Shown here: in pieces, positions 1 through 11,420 of the stretch
How positions within the stretch are numbered: position 1 is the first letter of the stretch
Layout of the letters: each line of letters starts with the position of its first letter
Made by a program: the position numbers and the translations under genes
From: Nipponacmea schrenckii
Lineage: Eukaryota; Mollusca; Gastropoda; Lottiidae
NCBI GenBank assembly: GCA_030562195.1
Contig: CM060200.1
Location: 2,976,001 to 3,040,000, forward strand
DNA: 64,000 nt
Direction of reading: 5' to 3'
The notes under the pieces: generated by a model
What the model saw: only the letters and a program-made list of their open reading frames with translations
What the model was told of the DNA's origin: nothing
Database searches by the model: none

Positions 1-235
1 CTTCTTTAATAACAAGGTACATAACACAGTTCTTTAATAACAAGGTAATAACACATTCTTTAATAACAAGGTACATAACACACTTCTTTAATAACAAGGT
101 ACATAACACACTTCTTTAATAACAAGGTACATAACACACTTCTTTAATAACAAGGTACATAACACACTTCTTTAATAACAAGGTACATAAGGTTTCAACA
201 CAATAAACATGTGTCGCCAGATGAAATAAAGAATA
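1..235. repeat. 28-bp minisatellite inside dispersed family D element
   Basis: About seven copies of a 28-bp unit (CTTCTTTAATAACAAGG followed by TACATAACACA) run from the left edge to about 190, so the array is cut by the window boundary. It continues into a unique tail (GTTTCAACACAATAAACATG, then TGTCG) that recurs near 18.8, 39.2 and 47.9 kb. The array is therefore an expansion inside one copy of a dispersed element, here called family D. Confidence 0.85.
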
Positions 236-725
236 AAATAATAATCAAATACTTGACTGATTATTACGTAGATTGTATCCAATCAGGGGACTATATTTAT
301 AGCGTAATAATAAACGATTGGTAATAATACCATAGCAACAGTGTAGTAATCTATTATCCAGACCATTATAAAGATTATTAATTGGAGGTTTGTGGGATAT
401 AAAATGTAATTTGACATGCGATGCACCCCATTAATATGATTCATATGACATACTCAATGAAATCTGAGGTTTTTTTTACCTCATTATCTCATCCAGTTTA
501 CTTCAAGATAAGTTTTCCCAATATTTTTTAGGCGAGCTGTAACTCAGTTAGTTGGAGCTAAATGATATCATTTGCTGGTTTACAAATTGTAGTTTTGTTT
601 CGTTTTTAATCTGAGTCTGGTGATCCAACCGTTATCCAAAATACTTTATACCTTTTCTCCAGAAGCAGATAATTTCTTTTGAAAATAATGTATAATCAAA
701 TTTATTTAGCATAGTTTCTACTGAT
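236..725. other. Unique AT-rich intergenic DNA
   Basis: No open frame, splice pattern or repeat could be supported. A tRNA D-arm-like string near 535-565 lacks a matching B box and cannot be folded into a tRNA. Confidence 0.5.
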
Positions 726-1180
726 GACCTAGACCAGTGCTTCTAGGAGAGTATCTCTTATAACACCTAATACTTGTAACCTAGGCCAGTGCTTCTATAG
801 GAGAGTATCTCTTATAACACCTAATACTTTTGACCTAGATCAGTGCTCTATAGGAGAGTATCTCTTATGATACCTAATACTTGTGACCTAGGCCAGTGCT
901 TCTATAGGAGAGTATCTCTTATAACACCTAATACTTGTTAGATCCATAGAGACTCAGTGCTTCTATAGGAGAGTATCTCTTATAATACCTAATACTTGTG
1001 ACCCAGGCCAGTGCTTCTATGGGAGAGTATCTCTTATAACACCTTATACTGTGACCTAGACCAGTGCTTCTATAGGAGAGTATCTCTTATAACATCAATA
1101 CTTGTATCAAGGAAAGTGTATGGAGAGATTGATGTAGCCATGCTTATAGAGAGTATCTCTTATAACCCATACTCGTTAGA
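726..1180 (+). repeat. 54-bp minisatellite, forward orientation
   Basis: About eight imperfect copies of a 54-bp unit containing GACCTAGGCCAGTGCTTC, then TATAGGAGAGTATCTC. The last two copies decay (deletions near 1100-1170). The same unit reappears in reverse complement at 59.2-60.0 kb and as single relics near 42.33 and 62.77 kb, so the unit itself belongs to a dispersed family. Confidence 0.9.
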
Positions 1181-2138
1181 TACATCTTAAGAATAATGTT
1201 TGAATAATAATTTGGAAAGTGTATGATGAGAGATTTGCATGTTATGTCACTGTTACTGACAGAGCGGGTAATTCTACCCTGTCAGTGACAGCTACCTTCT
1301 TAGTCATCTAAAGTTAAAAACTGGTTTGAACTATAATGAATTTGAAATCACTTATTGGTATTTTTTATTAACATACCAATGGAATTTCCAGCACTTCAAT
1401 GGTCACAGCGAGAACTTTCACACAATTCAATCAGAATTGTAGACTACATTTTTTGATTTAGGCCTACTTACTAAAATTAATTTTTTTAATTATTTGCATA
1501 AAAAATGTGCTAATCTTACTAAAAGATTATTATATAGTTTTTCAAAAAATGACAATTAAAAAACACTTAATCAGGGGTAACTTTGCAGAAAGACAAATCA
1601 GAGCTCCATGAAGTTACCTTTGTCATTCGTGTTTTAAAACAGATCAATGATAAGTAATAATTGTGGTTTGATCTTTTGATAAACATCAGTGATCTCCCTT
1701 AGATTATACCTGAGACTTTCTACTTGACGTCTAACTAATTGTATTTCTATCTATGGTAGATCTAGAGAGTAAATTTACTGTGGTACTGTTATCCCAGATG
1801 ACATTGTAACATGGTTGCTAGGCTGTGATAAATGGCGAAGAAAGGTTAAAGGTTAAACGATGTAATATGTCAAGATGGTAATCTCGTGTGATTTGGTTTA
1901 TTGATGGTGGGATATTTATTGCCAATTTATTATCCATTTATATACTATCTTTGAGATCGTTAACTTGACAACCGATATTTTCTCCCTGATTAACTGCCTC
2001 GTTTCCGCCTTTTACCATCTTTAATAGTTGTCTTATGGACAATTACACCATCGCAGACTGTTACACAATCAGACTGGCAAATTAAACATGTTCATTATAG
2101 AATGTTGGTGACTGCAATTAAATTATAAAAATGTTTAT
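1181..2138. other. Unique intergenic DNA
   Basis: No gene seen. A short hairpin lies near 1246-1290 (CTGTCAGTGACAG paired with an upstream TGTCACTGTTACTGACAG-like arm). Nothing else is supported. Confidence 0.45.
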
Positions 2139-2425
2139 TGAGCATTTGTCTAGTGAGCATTTTGTCTAGTAAGCACTTGTTGGGTGAACATTTGTCTAGT
2201 GAACATGAACATTTGTCTAGTGAGCATTTGTCTAGTAAGCACTTGTCAGGTGAACATTTGTCTAGTGAACATGAACATTTGTCTAGTGAGCATTTGTCTA
2301 GTGAGCATTTGTCTAGCAAGCATTTGTATAGTGAGCTTTTGTTCAGTAAGCACTTGTTAAGTGAACATTTCTCTGGTGAGCATTTGTCAAGAGAACATTT
2401 GTCTTTTGAGCATTTGTCTGTTCAA
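2139..2425 (+). repeat. 15-bp minisatellite
   Basis: About 19 copies of CATTTGTCTAGTGAG and close variants. Because 15 is a multiple of three and the unit has no stop, frames stay open on both strands (repeats of HLSSE on +, LDKCS on -). This is a repeat artefact, not a gene. Confidence 0.9.
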
Positions 2426-5021
2426 TAACACCAAGCATTAGATTCTATATAATAAACAAACTATAAACATTATTATTAGTTATCTGTTTCATTGTAAGAT
2501 CAATTATTGAACAATATTACACAATCCTGGTATTCTGGTAACTATAGTAACCAACAAAAGAACAATATGACTGTACTAGACTATTGTTGTCTTCATTGGT
2601 TGATTCTTTATGGTAGATTAATTTGATAATAATACTCATTTACAGATATATGTCAACATCCTGGTCTGATCATGTTGAGTCTTACTGCATTAGAGAATAT
2701 ATTTGCTCGATTCACTGCTGCACTGCTGGCTGAAAATGCTCAGTGAGGCAATCTCTAACTTGCTCACGAAATGAAAGGGCCTAGGCTCTAATAAGATATA
2801 GGTAAACATTTCCCTTTGTCTTGTGTTTCTGCTGATAATTGAGTTATTGAGGTTTATCCAGGTTTTGATTTAAAAGATCAACAGGAATATAATTGTCTTT
2901 GAGGTAACATCGTTACAGCGTTTATTGTTATTTGTTATAATTAACGGTTCCGTTAACTGAACAATAGAGATGGTATATGGTGCAATATCAATCTTTATAA
3001 TTATACTTTAGTAGAAAGTTGATTATACAACAGTTATTGGCAATATATGACCAGGTTTGATAATATACTAATTGATATCAGATAACTGGTGTTAAATCTA
3101 CTTTGTTGTACTTTGTTGTACTTTGTTGTACTTTGTTTTTGAAGAAGTGTGTTATACCTTAATATATTCTCTTTTTGTATGTTTTTTTTCGGGTGATAAC
3201 TCTTATATATAAGATGTTTAACAGAATTGTAGTCTTGATTATTTTGGAATTGAATGATGACATAAACTAGTTATCCTGATGTTCAAGGCTTTGTTGTACA
3301 TCCCCTTTGTAGTCAGACATATGAAGAGAACTTAGAACTTGCCTGAGATTTTTCTTTGTATAACAATAGATGTGATAACAGGAGTTATTGTCAATAAAAA
3401 TTTTAGATTTTAGTTCTGGAAATTGTCTTATACAGCTGATATTGCGCTGTATCTACTGGTGAAGCAAATATTCATACAGCTGAAATCCATTGTATGTTTG
3501 CTAGTTCGAAACCCGTTCAGATCTCAGCCAAATTTCAGCACTAGAATCTGTGCTAAACCAAGAAAGTGTTATCCCAATAACGAAAATAATGTATGTTCTT
3601 CATTAATTGTCATTTCATAATATTTCATCCAGAAGTAGCCAACATATCACCACCATTTTGTTTTTTTCTATCACTGGTGAAATCATGATCAATGACCTTC
3701 CAAAGTAAAATCTTTTTACTTTTTTTGTTATTTCAAGGAAGAAAACTGAGTTTCCTCCCCAGCTACATCTTGGTCTGTTAACTTAATAACCAGTCTCGTA
3801 TGGCAACGACAAGCTTAGATAATCACATGATAAAACCAAACTGATGCAATCACACGCCTGGTTAATCCAAGATCAACCTCTATTCAATTATCTATTCAGT
3901 ATTCAGCCTGGATAATCATGTATGAACAAGGTCTAAAATCGAGTTAAGGTGGCCGTCGATCTGGATAAAGTCTAAATTACCGTTAAATTACCAGAAAGAG
4001 GCTGAACTCAGACGTTTTCCGTAAACATGTTGATTTGATTTATTGACTTGATTCTATTTTCAAAATTATTTCAACGTCTATATATCTAATATTACATACA
4101 CTTATACGATTTTAAACTTCCAGGGGGAGCTTGGGTCAGAAATGAAGGGGTGCTGTTTAAAATTTGAGGAGATAAAATATAAAAAATCATTTTATTCTAT
4201 ATTTCTTCTGGGGTGAAAGTGATTGTAAAACAATTCAGAATTAAAATGACAAAAGCACAAGCTGGGGAGAAACTTTTTACTTCACTTCTAGTTTTAGTCA
4301 AATTGTAAGCACCAATTGTTACAAACACCTAACTGAAATGATGTGAGTCGCACCTTTCCCAGTTCCTTTCGACCAATCTGAGCCCTTGATCAAACACCAA
4401 ATCATTTCCTATAACCCCCCCCCCCCCCCCTCCCAATTTCAATTGACTCTTCACCCTAATGATCACCAAATAAGGACGTCATCAAGCTTAGTAACTAATT
4501 CCCTCCATTATTCTAATCTGACAGACGACAGACAAAGAGAGGAGTTGATTGGTCCAATAACTGTCAATCATAGAATGTGAAGATCAATCGGTAAAGAAGC
4601 TAGTTTAGTTATATTGGTTGATATTTACTGTTCTGCTATTTTATATCAGTGACATTTCTCTTTGAAATTAGGTTAGAGGAGGGTTGGGGAAGAGGCATGA
4701 TGAGTAGGGATGGGCAGTAGAATTGTCATGGGGATTTACAGAACCAGGCATCAGAGGTGGGGGGGGGGGAGCTATGGGGATTTATGGCAGAAGGTATATC
4801 TACTGTTGAAAATATACTCTTATTGGCCAAGTTTCATTTTTTTGTAGGATGCAGTATTCCTCTCAACATGCACAACATTTCAGTGCACAAGAATTACTCC
4901 CCTTGATCATTCACTTCTGATATTTCCAAGATGATGCAGGTTCTGGAAGTTAGTCAAAGAATCTCAGCCTGATGCCAATTATCTTGTCACTTGAAATCAG
5001 TGCCATTAAGATCTCAAGCCT
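2426..5021. other. Unique intergenic DNA with small simple repeats
   Basis: Contains four copies of the 11-mer ACTTTGTTGTA near 3102-3137, a C homopolymer near 4416-4430, a G run near 4759, and a fragment of foldback family C at 4765-4855. No gene could be supported; the frames here are short and of low complexity. Confidence 0.5.
4765..4855. mobile_element. Family C foldback MITE fragment
   Basis: Carries the family C signature (TTTATGGCAGAAGGTATATC, then TACTCTTATTGGCCAAG, ending near GATGCAGTATTCC). Compared with the fuller copies at 36.07 and 44.15 kb, only one half is present. Confidence 0.55.
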
Positions 5022-5130
5022 GGATCACACTGCCCTGTAATTAGAGTAGTTTAAAAGTTACTCTTGTCAGACTTGAATCGGAAATACTGATTTTTTTTCA
5101 AATGAGGTCCCTAATCACCCCGTATTGTCC
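5022..5130. mobile_element. Dispersed repeat family F, copy 1
   Basis: About 110 bp starting CTGGATCACACTGCCCTGTA and ending near CAAATGAGGTCCCTAATCA. It is repeated in the same orientation at 6128-6240 with roughly 10-15 percent differences by eye. No coding capacity. Confidence 0.6.
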
Positions 5131-6127
5131 AGAGTCTTCACTAATTGGATCAATGGTTTCTCCATGCCAGATTCCAAGAGTTTTTTTCGCGGTTCCAAGT
5201 CAAGGACAATTAGTAGAGAATGTCAAGAAGGTATTTGATATATGTGTGTAAAGGTGCACATGACTCCAGCAATCTCCATCCTGGCAAATCCGAAACAAAA
5301 CAAATCCTTACAATCCAAACTTCATGCCGATCAATAGATTCAGACAAAAATTATTCAATATCCCCACCCCCCCCTCAATCAATAATAGTAATAGCCTACC
5401 CAGAGAATTGACTCCGTCTCTGCAATAGCACTACATATTTTATAAATTCTGCAAAATTTTACAGTCTCTGTATTAAAAAAGTTTGGTCTGTTGTTTGTCT
5501 GACAAAATCATACATTTTTCATAAATATTTTAGAAATTTTCTCCAGTATTGGTTTAGTTGAGTGCGAGATATCATTAATCTAAAATCAAGATTGTAAAGG
5601 AGGTAGATATCAAATCCACAATCTTAATTTCGTTAATTTGATTCTTAGATATTTAAGATTGAATCTGGATGAGTGTAACACAGATCCTTATTTCTTCCCA
5701 TTTATTGATTACAAATTTCAAACTTGATCTAAACTGATACAAAATCAATCTCAATGGCAGACGTATATATATTATTTCTAGTATTTAGACTTTAGATTGT
5801 AGCATTATCGTGATAGCACTGCGGCCATATTCTTGGAAACGTTAATAAGATAAAATCTAGATTTTAAGAAATACAGTAATCTGATTGGATAATGAAACAA
5901 AATTTGAAATTAATTTCAGTGATTGACCAATCAGATGACTGGAACACTAAAATCATTTTCAAGAATAAGGCCTCTTCTATAAAAGAATATTACTCAATAC
6001 TGAACGCTGGGATAGAGTAAAGTGAAGCCTGTTCAGGGCTCTATCCTAAACATCTATTAAGATATGAATTTGTTATAGAGGTAGAATAAGATTGTCAACT
6101 TCCATATTTATAATAAAATTGTTACGA
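5131..6127. other. Intergenic DNA with one MITE
   Basis: Unique sequence apart from a family B MITE at 5823-5972. No gene seen. Confidence 0.5.
5823..5972. mobile_element. Family B MITE
   Basis: About 150 bp. Contains the family B core AAATACAGTAATCTGATTGG and GATTGACCAATCAGATGACT, and ends AAGAATAAGGCCTC. The two CCAAT-like boxes in opposite orientation and the terminal inversion recur in at least five other copies in this window. Confidence 0.7.
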
Positions 6128-6240
6128 ACCTGGATCACACTGCGCCGTAATTAAAGTGGTTTTAAAGTTACTCTTGTCAGACTTGGAAGGGAAATACCCA
6201 CTTTTTTTCAAATGAGGTCCCTAATCAACTTGGTATTGTT
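6128..6240. mobile_element. Dispersed repeat family F, copy 2
   Basis: Second copy of the element at 5022-5130, starting CTGGATCACACTGCGCCGTA and ending before TTGGTATTGTTATTGGG. Confidence 0.6.
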
Positions 6241-7883
6241 ATTGGGTAAATTGTTTGGGTTTGTCTACTTTACAAGGGAAACCACCTAACGTCTACTTTT
6301 CTGCCTCGACCCAAAAGCTCTCAACCAAGCAATCTGACATAACCAACATTACAGTTAGTAAGATTATTAGTAGAATAGGGGCCTTATGTATAAAATGTTT
6401 CGTTCTGTTCTAGTGTTTTAGTCTACAGTAGATAAATATTGATCTAAAACTAAACTGATTTCTGCTATTATTTATACATCTTGAAAACTGATTTGTTATC
6501 ATCTCTTCATACTAAATCTATATTCACAATCTATGATAATCACTAATTTTCTATATTATTGTTTTTTAATTATTGTTTACATATTGTAGTCTCTAGATCC
6601 AGTCTCTTCATTAGCTTAATGTAAAGAGATTACAGAAACCAGACTTGAATGATCAAGTCTAAGATCATCAAGATTATTTTTAGAAATAATCATTAAAAGC
6701 TATTGGAATTTTCAAGAAAATTACAGAATATTCTACTTTCAATTTGTATAAATATTGGTTTAAATCTACAAACATCAAACAGCCAGCAACGCCACATAGA
6801 ATGACTTTAGGCTATATTGTATATGTTTATTAACCGTTTTTACTTTATAAAAGGGAAGAATTCGCTGTTGATTGACACAGGGGTCAATGCTGGATGAACA
6901 ATTCCCACAATTCACGTCTGCATATTGTCAAACATTGTTGACAATTAAAACAAATCATTACGCACGTATTGAGTAATGTGTGATGTGCTTGCTTTGAAAG
7001 AAAATAGTTTCTTTATGAAATCTTTATTGATGTCATTGACTGTTTGTTTGTGTTATTTATGAAAATATTGGATAGATTATTATATAAGTTTGTAGTGTGT
7101 GTCTCCATTTTTTATTTTTCTTCCCAAGAAATGGAAAATAAATCGACAATGTTTCTGGACTTGATGGTTTAGTTCAAAGAAATATATTGCCTTTGAAGAT
7201 CAAGTGAATGTAGCCTACAACCTACACTTGTAAATATAAAGTTGTGTGTTCACACATCTTAAAGTTTGGCTTTATTTAATTCATTGATGGTGGCCATTCT
7301 GAAACCAGCAAAGACATAAAGGGGACTAACTCTATTTCTATTACACTCAGACCAAAGTAATTGACTCAAATTAATTAGTTTACAAATGTATAAATGACAT
7401 TTCTACAAAAATAATAAAATTATAAGTCCGTCAATAAATTCATCACAAAGCAAAGAATTAATGTTGGACATCATAGAAATAAAACTAAGCCCAATTATTA
7501 ATATACCAGGGTAGGACGTAAAACTCCATTCATTTCATTTCATTTTTAATCAACAAGATTAAAGCTATCATGTACTATCTAGAACACAAACCAAACCTTT
7601 ACTCTTGTCCTGATAATTATCGTGACTTCTCTTGTCGGTCAAGTTATTATTGTAAATTATCGGTCTGCTGAATACATGTTGTCAAGTATCTAACTCCGTA
7701 CTTTACCTGTCTGTGTATGAACATGAAAGAAGAAAGAGTCATGAAAAACTTGTCTAAATCAGTACCGAGATTGCATGATAAAATGATTTGTGGTACAATT
7801 AAAGGTTTATTAAACAAGACAGACTATTACAGACTGGTATTAGACCCTGATTATAGACTTTCTATTGATTAACATTAACTACG
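6241..7883. other. Intergenic DNA with one SINE-like tail
   Basis: Mostly unique AT-rich sequence. Only a truncated family A tail (7511-7546) was recognised. No gene seen. Confidence 0.5.
7511..7546 (+). mobile_element. Family A SINE-like element, 3' tail only
   Basis: GTAGGACGTAAAACTCCATT followed by a (CATTT)n tail. This is the 3' end shared by about 15 copies in the window. Confidence 0.65.
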
Positions 7884-8041
7884 TTTCCACTGAATTTAAA
7901 AAGCTGACTTTAAGCTAACTTTAGTGTTTTTCCACTGGTTGAATTGCCGAACCATTACGGTTTGGGAACTGATAACCTCCCTTTTGTGTTCAGCAATTTA
8001 TCAGGGGCGAAATGAAGCTGGCTTTTTAAACACAGTGGAAA
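7884..8041. mobile_element. Foldback element with 27-bp inverted ends
   Basis: The left end TTTCCACTGAATTTAAAAAG (7884-7903, continuing to 7910) is inverted at 8015-8041, which ends TTTTTAAACACAGTGGAAA. The ends match at about 22 of 27 positions over a 158-bp element with no coding capacity. This fits a MITE; no second copy was seen here. Confidence 0.55.
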
Positions 8042-10014
8042 GGCTAAAAGCCTGCTTTTTCTTATATGGCAATAGCGGTGTACTAGTTTCTTCAGTTTTT
8101 CATCGTCATGGATACAAAAAAAAAATCCTGTGTTGAATAGTTGACCATGGAATATTTTATTTTATTTCATTAATCCAATAAGATGCAGAACAGTAGGATA
8201 TGAAATGTTTCAATAATATCATAACTCATAGCAAACACGCTGGAAGCAAATCAGCCCAGTTTATTTGAAGCCAATAAAAGTTTTATAAGAACAGTGGAGC
8301 AATATGCCTGATCATTTCTTGGTTCTTTGATGCAATAAAACGAGACATAGAATATCAGTAATTACTGCCGACCTGCCTCGGGCTCAGTCGATATGGAGAT
8401 AGAATTTAATCCCTGGTATTAATTTACTTCTCAAATTTGTCAATAATCCAGATCAATTCCGGGAGTTTTTATCAAAGATCTGAGATGTTGAATCAACATT
8501 GTCTTGTAGACTGCGTCAACAATTAAACAGCCAGCTACTCACCGATTCTTGTTAGCTTATCTTACGCTGCGTTCGCTTCTAATCCTCTAGGACGTATTCA
8601 CAAAATACAAATAAACCCGTAATAATTGCAATCTATACCAATTTACGAGGTGAAGAATAGAAATTGGAAATTTTAAATTGATGACGGATCAATCCCCTTG
8701 AGATATTAAACCCTAATTTGGCCAATAAAAGGTCATAGGTCAATCTTCCCTCTTGTGAATTTCTTAAGTCTAAAGTAAAAGTGTTTGTACTGTATAAGAA
8801 TACCGATTTATGTCAATTCAAAATAACGGAAAATGTCCTTCAAACTTTTATCTCTTGTTTTCAAAGAATTTCTCTGACTAAGTGTCTTGTAAACTATGAC
8901 TACTGTTGACAGTAGACTCTTCAATATTTACTGATGGACTGGTTGATAGGAGATAAAACCATCACTTACTTTCCCGCCAAATATTTGACTTCTGTTTTTA
9001 AGTTTTTCTATTATATATCGAGTATAAACCAATTCTTCGAAATACTTCGATTTCATTTTAATCTGTAAGTTTATAGATGAAACTCTACTTTCTTTATATT
9101 AAGTTTATTTCCGTTAGTTAATGTACATTTGGAAGCAAGTTTTATGATGAATCGAGAGGTCTGGATGTTTGAAACTCATCTGCTGTGTTGCTTTGTTTAT
9201 CCAGACGTATTAGGAAAGGTAAATAGCAATTTATTTTATGGGGAAATTTGTAAAATTGCAATGAAATCTGACAATCAACGAATTTAAGGATATTGCTGTG
9301 AAAGAAATGAGAAAATTCTTTTTGGGGTCAGAAGAAATGTCTGGCAGTGGGCAATGGGCAGTAGGCAGAATCTTTTGAAAGGAAACATGCAGGAACATCA
9401 TCTATTCTGCCACCCTCACAGTTATCCATGCCCCCCTCCCTTGGGTATGCAGGCTTGCTACAAGCGGGGTAACATGTCTTATGGGATCTTTTTTGAAACA
9501 TTGACTAAAGAAACAAAGATTACGTTTGGATAACATATCGCAATTTCTGTCTTTTTTGAAAAACCTAATTGCCAAGCCAACATTGACCCTGTTGAAATGT
9601 ACCAGATGGTGAATGAACTTCCATTAAACGACAGAGGTGAATTAATCGATCCCTTAAACAAACTTCAAACCCATGACGTCAATAATGTTCCGAGACTTGA
9701 ATTCACCAACGTGGGTTGTTGATTTTGTCAGTTGTAAATGCACATCATCGATTAGCGTCAGGAATTATTTTACCATTCCGTCTCCTTGACTCCCCGAGAC
9801 GTAGTTCTTAATAGATTTTGATATTGTCAAAACACTCAACATAGTTAGATAAATAGGTGAATAGGAATTTCTCCTTCTTCGGGAGTTGAACCAGCACCTG
9901 ATCGAAACGTGTTGAGCTTCAATTACACAATAATTTAAATACCAAATATTGAATTTAGATTTGGAATTGGATGGACTGAATGTACCTTGTGCTGATAAAG
10001 GCGATGTCACTTTT
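8042..10014. other. Unique intergenic DNA
   Basis: No gene supported. Slightly less AT-rich sequence lies around 8350-8760. A fragment near 9880-9915 (CCTGATCGAAACGTGTTGAG) resembles the GAAACG signature seen in the family G fragments. Confidence 0.45.
8730..8742 (+). promoter_or_regulatory. Perfect DR1 nuclear-receptor-type motif
   Basis: AGGTCATAGGTCA is two perfect AGGTCA half sites with one spacer base, the arrangement bound by RXR/HNF4/COUP-TF-type receptors. No gene lies nearby and one such motif can arise by chance, so function is unproven. Confidence 0.2.
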
Positions 10015-10045
10015 GACCCATGTAAAATAAAGAGTCTATGTTGGT
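10015..10045 (+). mobile_element. Family E retroelement tail fragment
   Basis: GACCCATGTAAAATAAAGAG matches the 3' end of family E, complete in 54062-54170. Confidence 0.5.
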
Positions 10046-10154
10046 GCTCATGGGAATCAAATGACAATAAAAAAAAGTGACTTAAAAACATCATCTTATA
10101 TTATTATATACACTTATTATGATAATTATTATATATTTGTATAAATGTACTTTG

Positions 10155-10262
10155 AAAATGAAATGAAAATAAATAGAGTTTTACGTCCTACTCTTCTGCA
10201 CCTTATGGGCTAATGAAGACCTGCAATGCCATGCAGTGTGCAATGAGGAAAATTGTGCTTTG
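10155..10262 (-). mobile_element. Family A SINE-like element
   Basis: Reverse-oriented copy. The (AAATG)n tail comes first, then GAGTTTTACGTCCTACTC, then ATGCCATGCAGTGTGCAATG, truncated after the CAATGAGGAAAATT block. Confidence 0.75.
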
Positions 10263-10659
10263 AAACTCTTCCAGACACTTGGCTGCTCACATCTTCCATT
10301 GATTCATTAAATAAAATCAACCTGGTTACAACAGACCAATCGGTTCCTTGAAGATCCTGGAATCTATCAAACTAAGTAACAATCAAGATTTCAAATCATC
10401 CAATACATCTAATCGTATAATAATCGTTGAATTAGTCTAATTATGATCGAAGAGCTTTCTTTTTAATTTACTATTCCGTGTTTTTATTAATTATGTATAA
10501 TGTTTTGTTTCGGAATATGTGAACCACAATTGTAAGTGAAGTGAATAAAATTTTGTGTGTATCCTAGAAATTGAGGGGATTATAAATACTAAAAAAAATT
10601 TGTTTTAAAGAAACACTGTCTTTTTAAATAAACATAATATTTAAACTTGCACAAAAGGA

Positions 10660-10812
10660 GTATATATTCATCAGTAGATATACCTGCTGCCATAAATAAT
10701 ATAACAGAATCCTTATATAATCTGATAAATCCAAATATTCAATATAATATACTCATATTTAACATTCTTGAGATCATAAATTTTATATTCATTCTATGAA
10801 GCAGTATCCCTT
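10660..10812. mobile_element. Family C foldback MITE
   Basis: AGTATATATTCATCAGTAGA, then TACCTGCTGCCATAAATAA on the left. The inverted half runs through AACATTCTTGAGATCATAAA to GAAGCAGTATCCC. Compared with 44150-44437 it is shortened in the middle. Confidence 0.7.
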
Positions 10813-11309
10813 TGATCTTTCATTTTTGAGTATATTGTTAATAAAGTTAATTTGAGTTTATAATTTGTGTGTATCCTGAAATTAGCTAGAGATATAAATA
10901 CCTGATTATTTGTCTGTAGAGATGGGAATCGTTCCTGGAACAATTGGTCTAATGAAAATGACTAAATAAATAGTTACAAGTGGATCTGGAAGATTTTCCA
11001 AGTCTTATATCCCCAAGTCGGCTTATTGATAAATTCGGCCTGTTATTAGCCAAATCAAATAGGATCAATGTAAAATGTTGATTGGGGATATTTTCCGAGA
11101 CGAACTGGAAATAATGAGAATGTTTAGTGGAATTGATACTTTACCATTCCTCAGATTGTCCGTTAAAGTTCGATGGGGTATACTGTATCCTAAGATTTAT
11201 CTTAAGATTTTGAAAATTTGTGAATTTCTGGAATTTTGGGAAGTGAAGAGTTACGGTACTTGTTTTTTGGATACAACAGTTTCTTAGATTTTAGTCGGAA
11301 GGGTAGGGA

Positions 11310-11420
11310 TATTCAACTGTTTTTTTTTTTAAGTATATATTATTTTCCTGCTGTTGTCTAACGTTTCAGCTAAATGTCTTCTTCAGAAACACTTCTGTAG
11401 TTTATGATCACATTTCTTTT
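11310..11420 (-). mobile_element. Family G retroelement-like fragment
   Basis: Inverted relative to a second copy at 25640-25745. Read on the minus strand both contain CTGAAGAAG, then AGCTGAAACGTTAGAC or a close variant. The CTGAAGAAG...GAAACG arrangement is typical of terminal parts of some retroelements (Penelope-like elements among them); the assignment is inference. Confidence 0.35.

Noticed and set aside
532..600. tRNA-like D-arm string
   Set aside because: No anticodon arm, T arm or B box could be fitted.
2095..2428. Open frames on both strands with repeating LDKCS and HLSSE
   Set aside because: They are translations of a 15-bp minisatellite; both strands are open only because the unit is a multiple of three without stops.
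3495..3520. B-box-like GTTCGAAACC
   Set aside because: No A box at the right distance upstream and no tRNA-like fold, so neither a tRNA nor a tRNA-derived SINE head is supported.
9121..9220. Possible first tetraspanin exon (ATG near 9144 to a GTAAAT donor at 9219)
   Set aside because: It would join in phase 0, but the 18 kb distance, composition and lack of supporting features make it a chance match.
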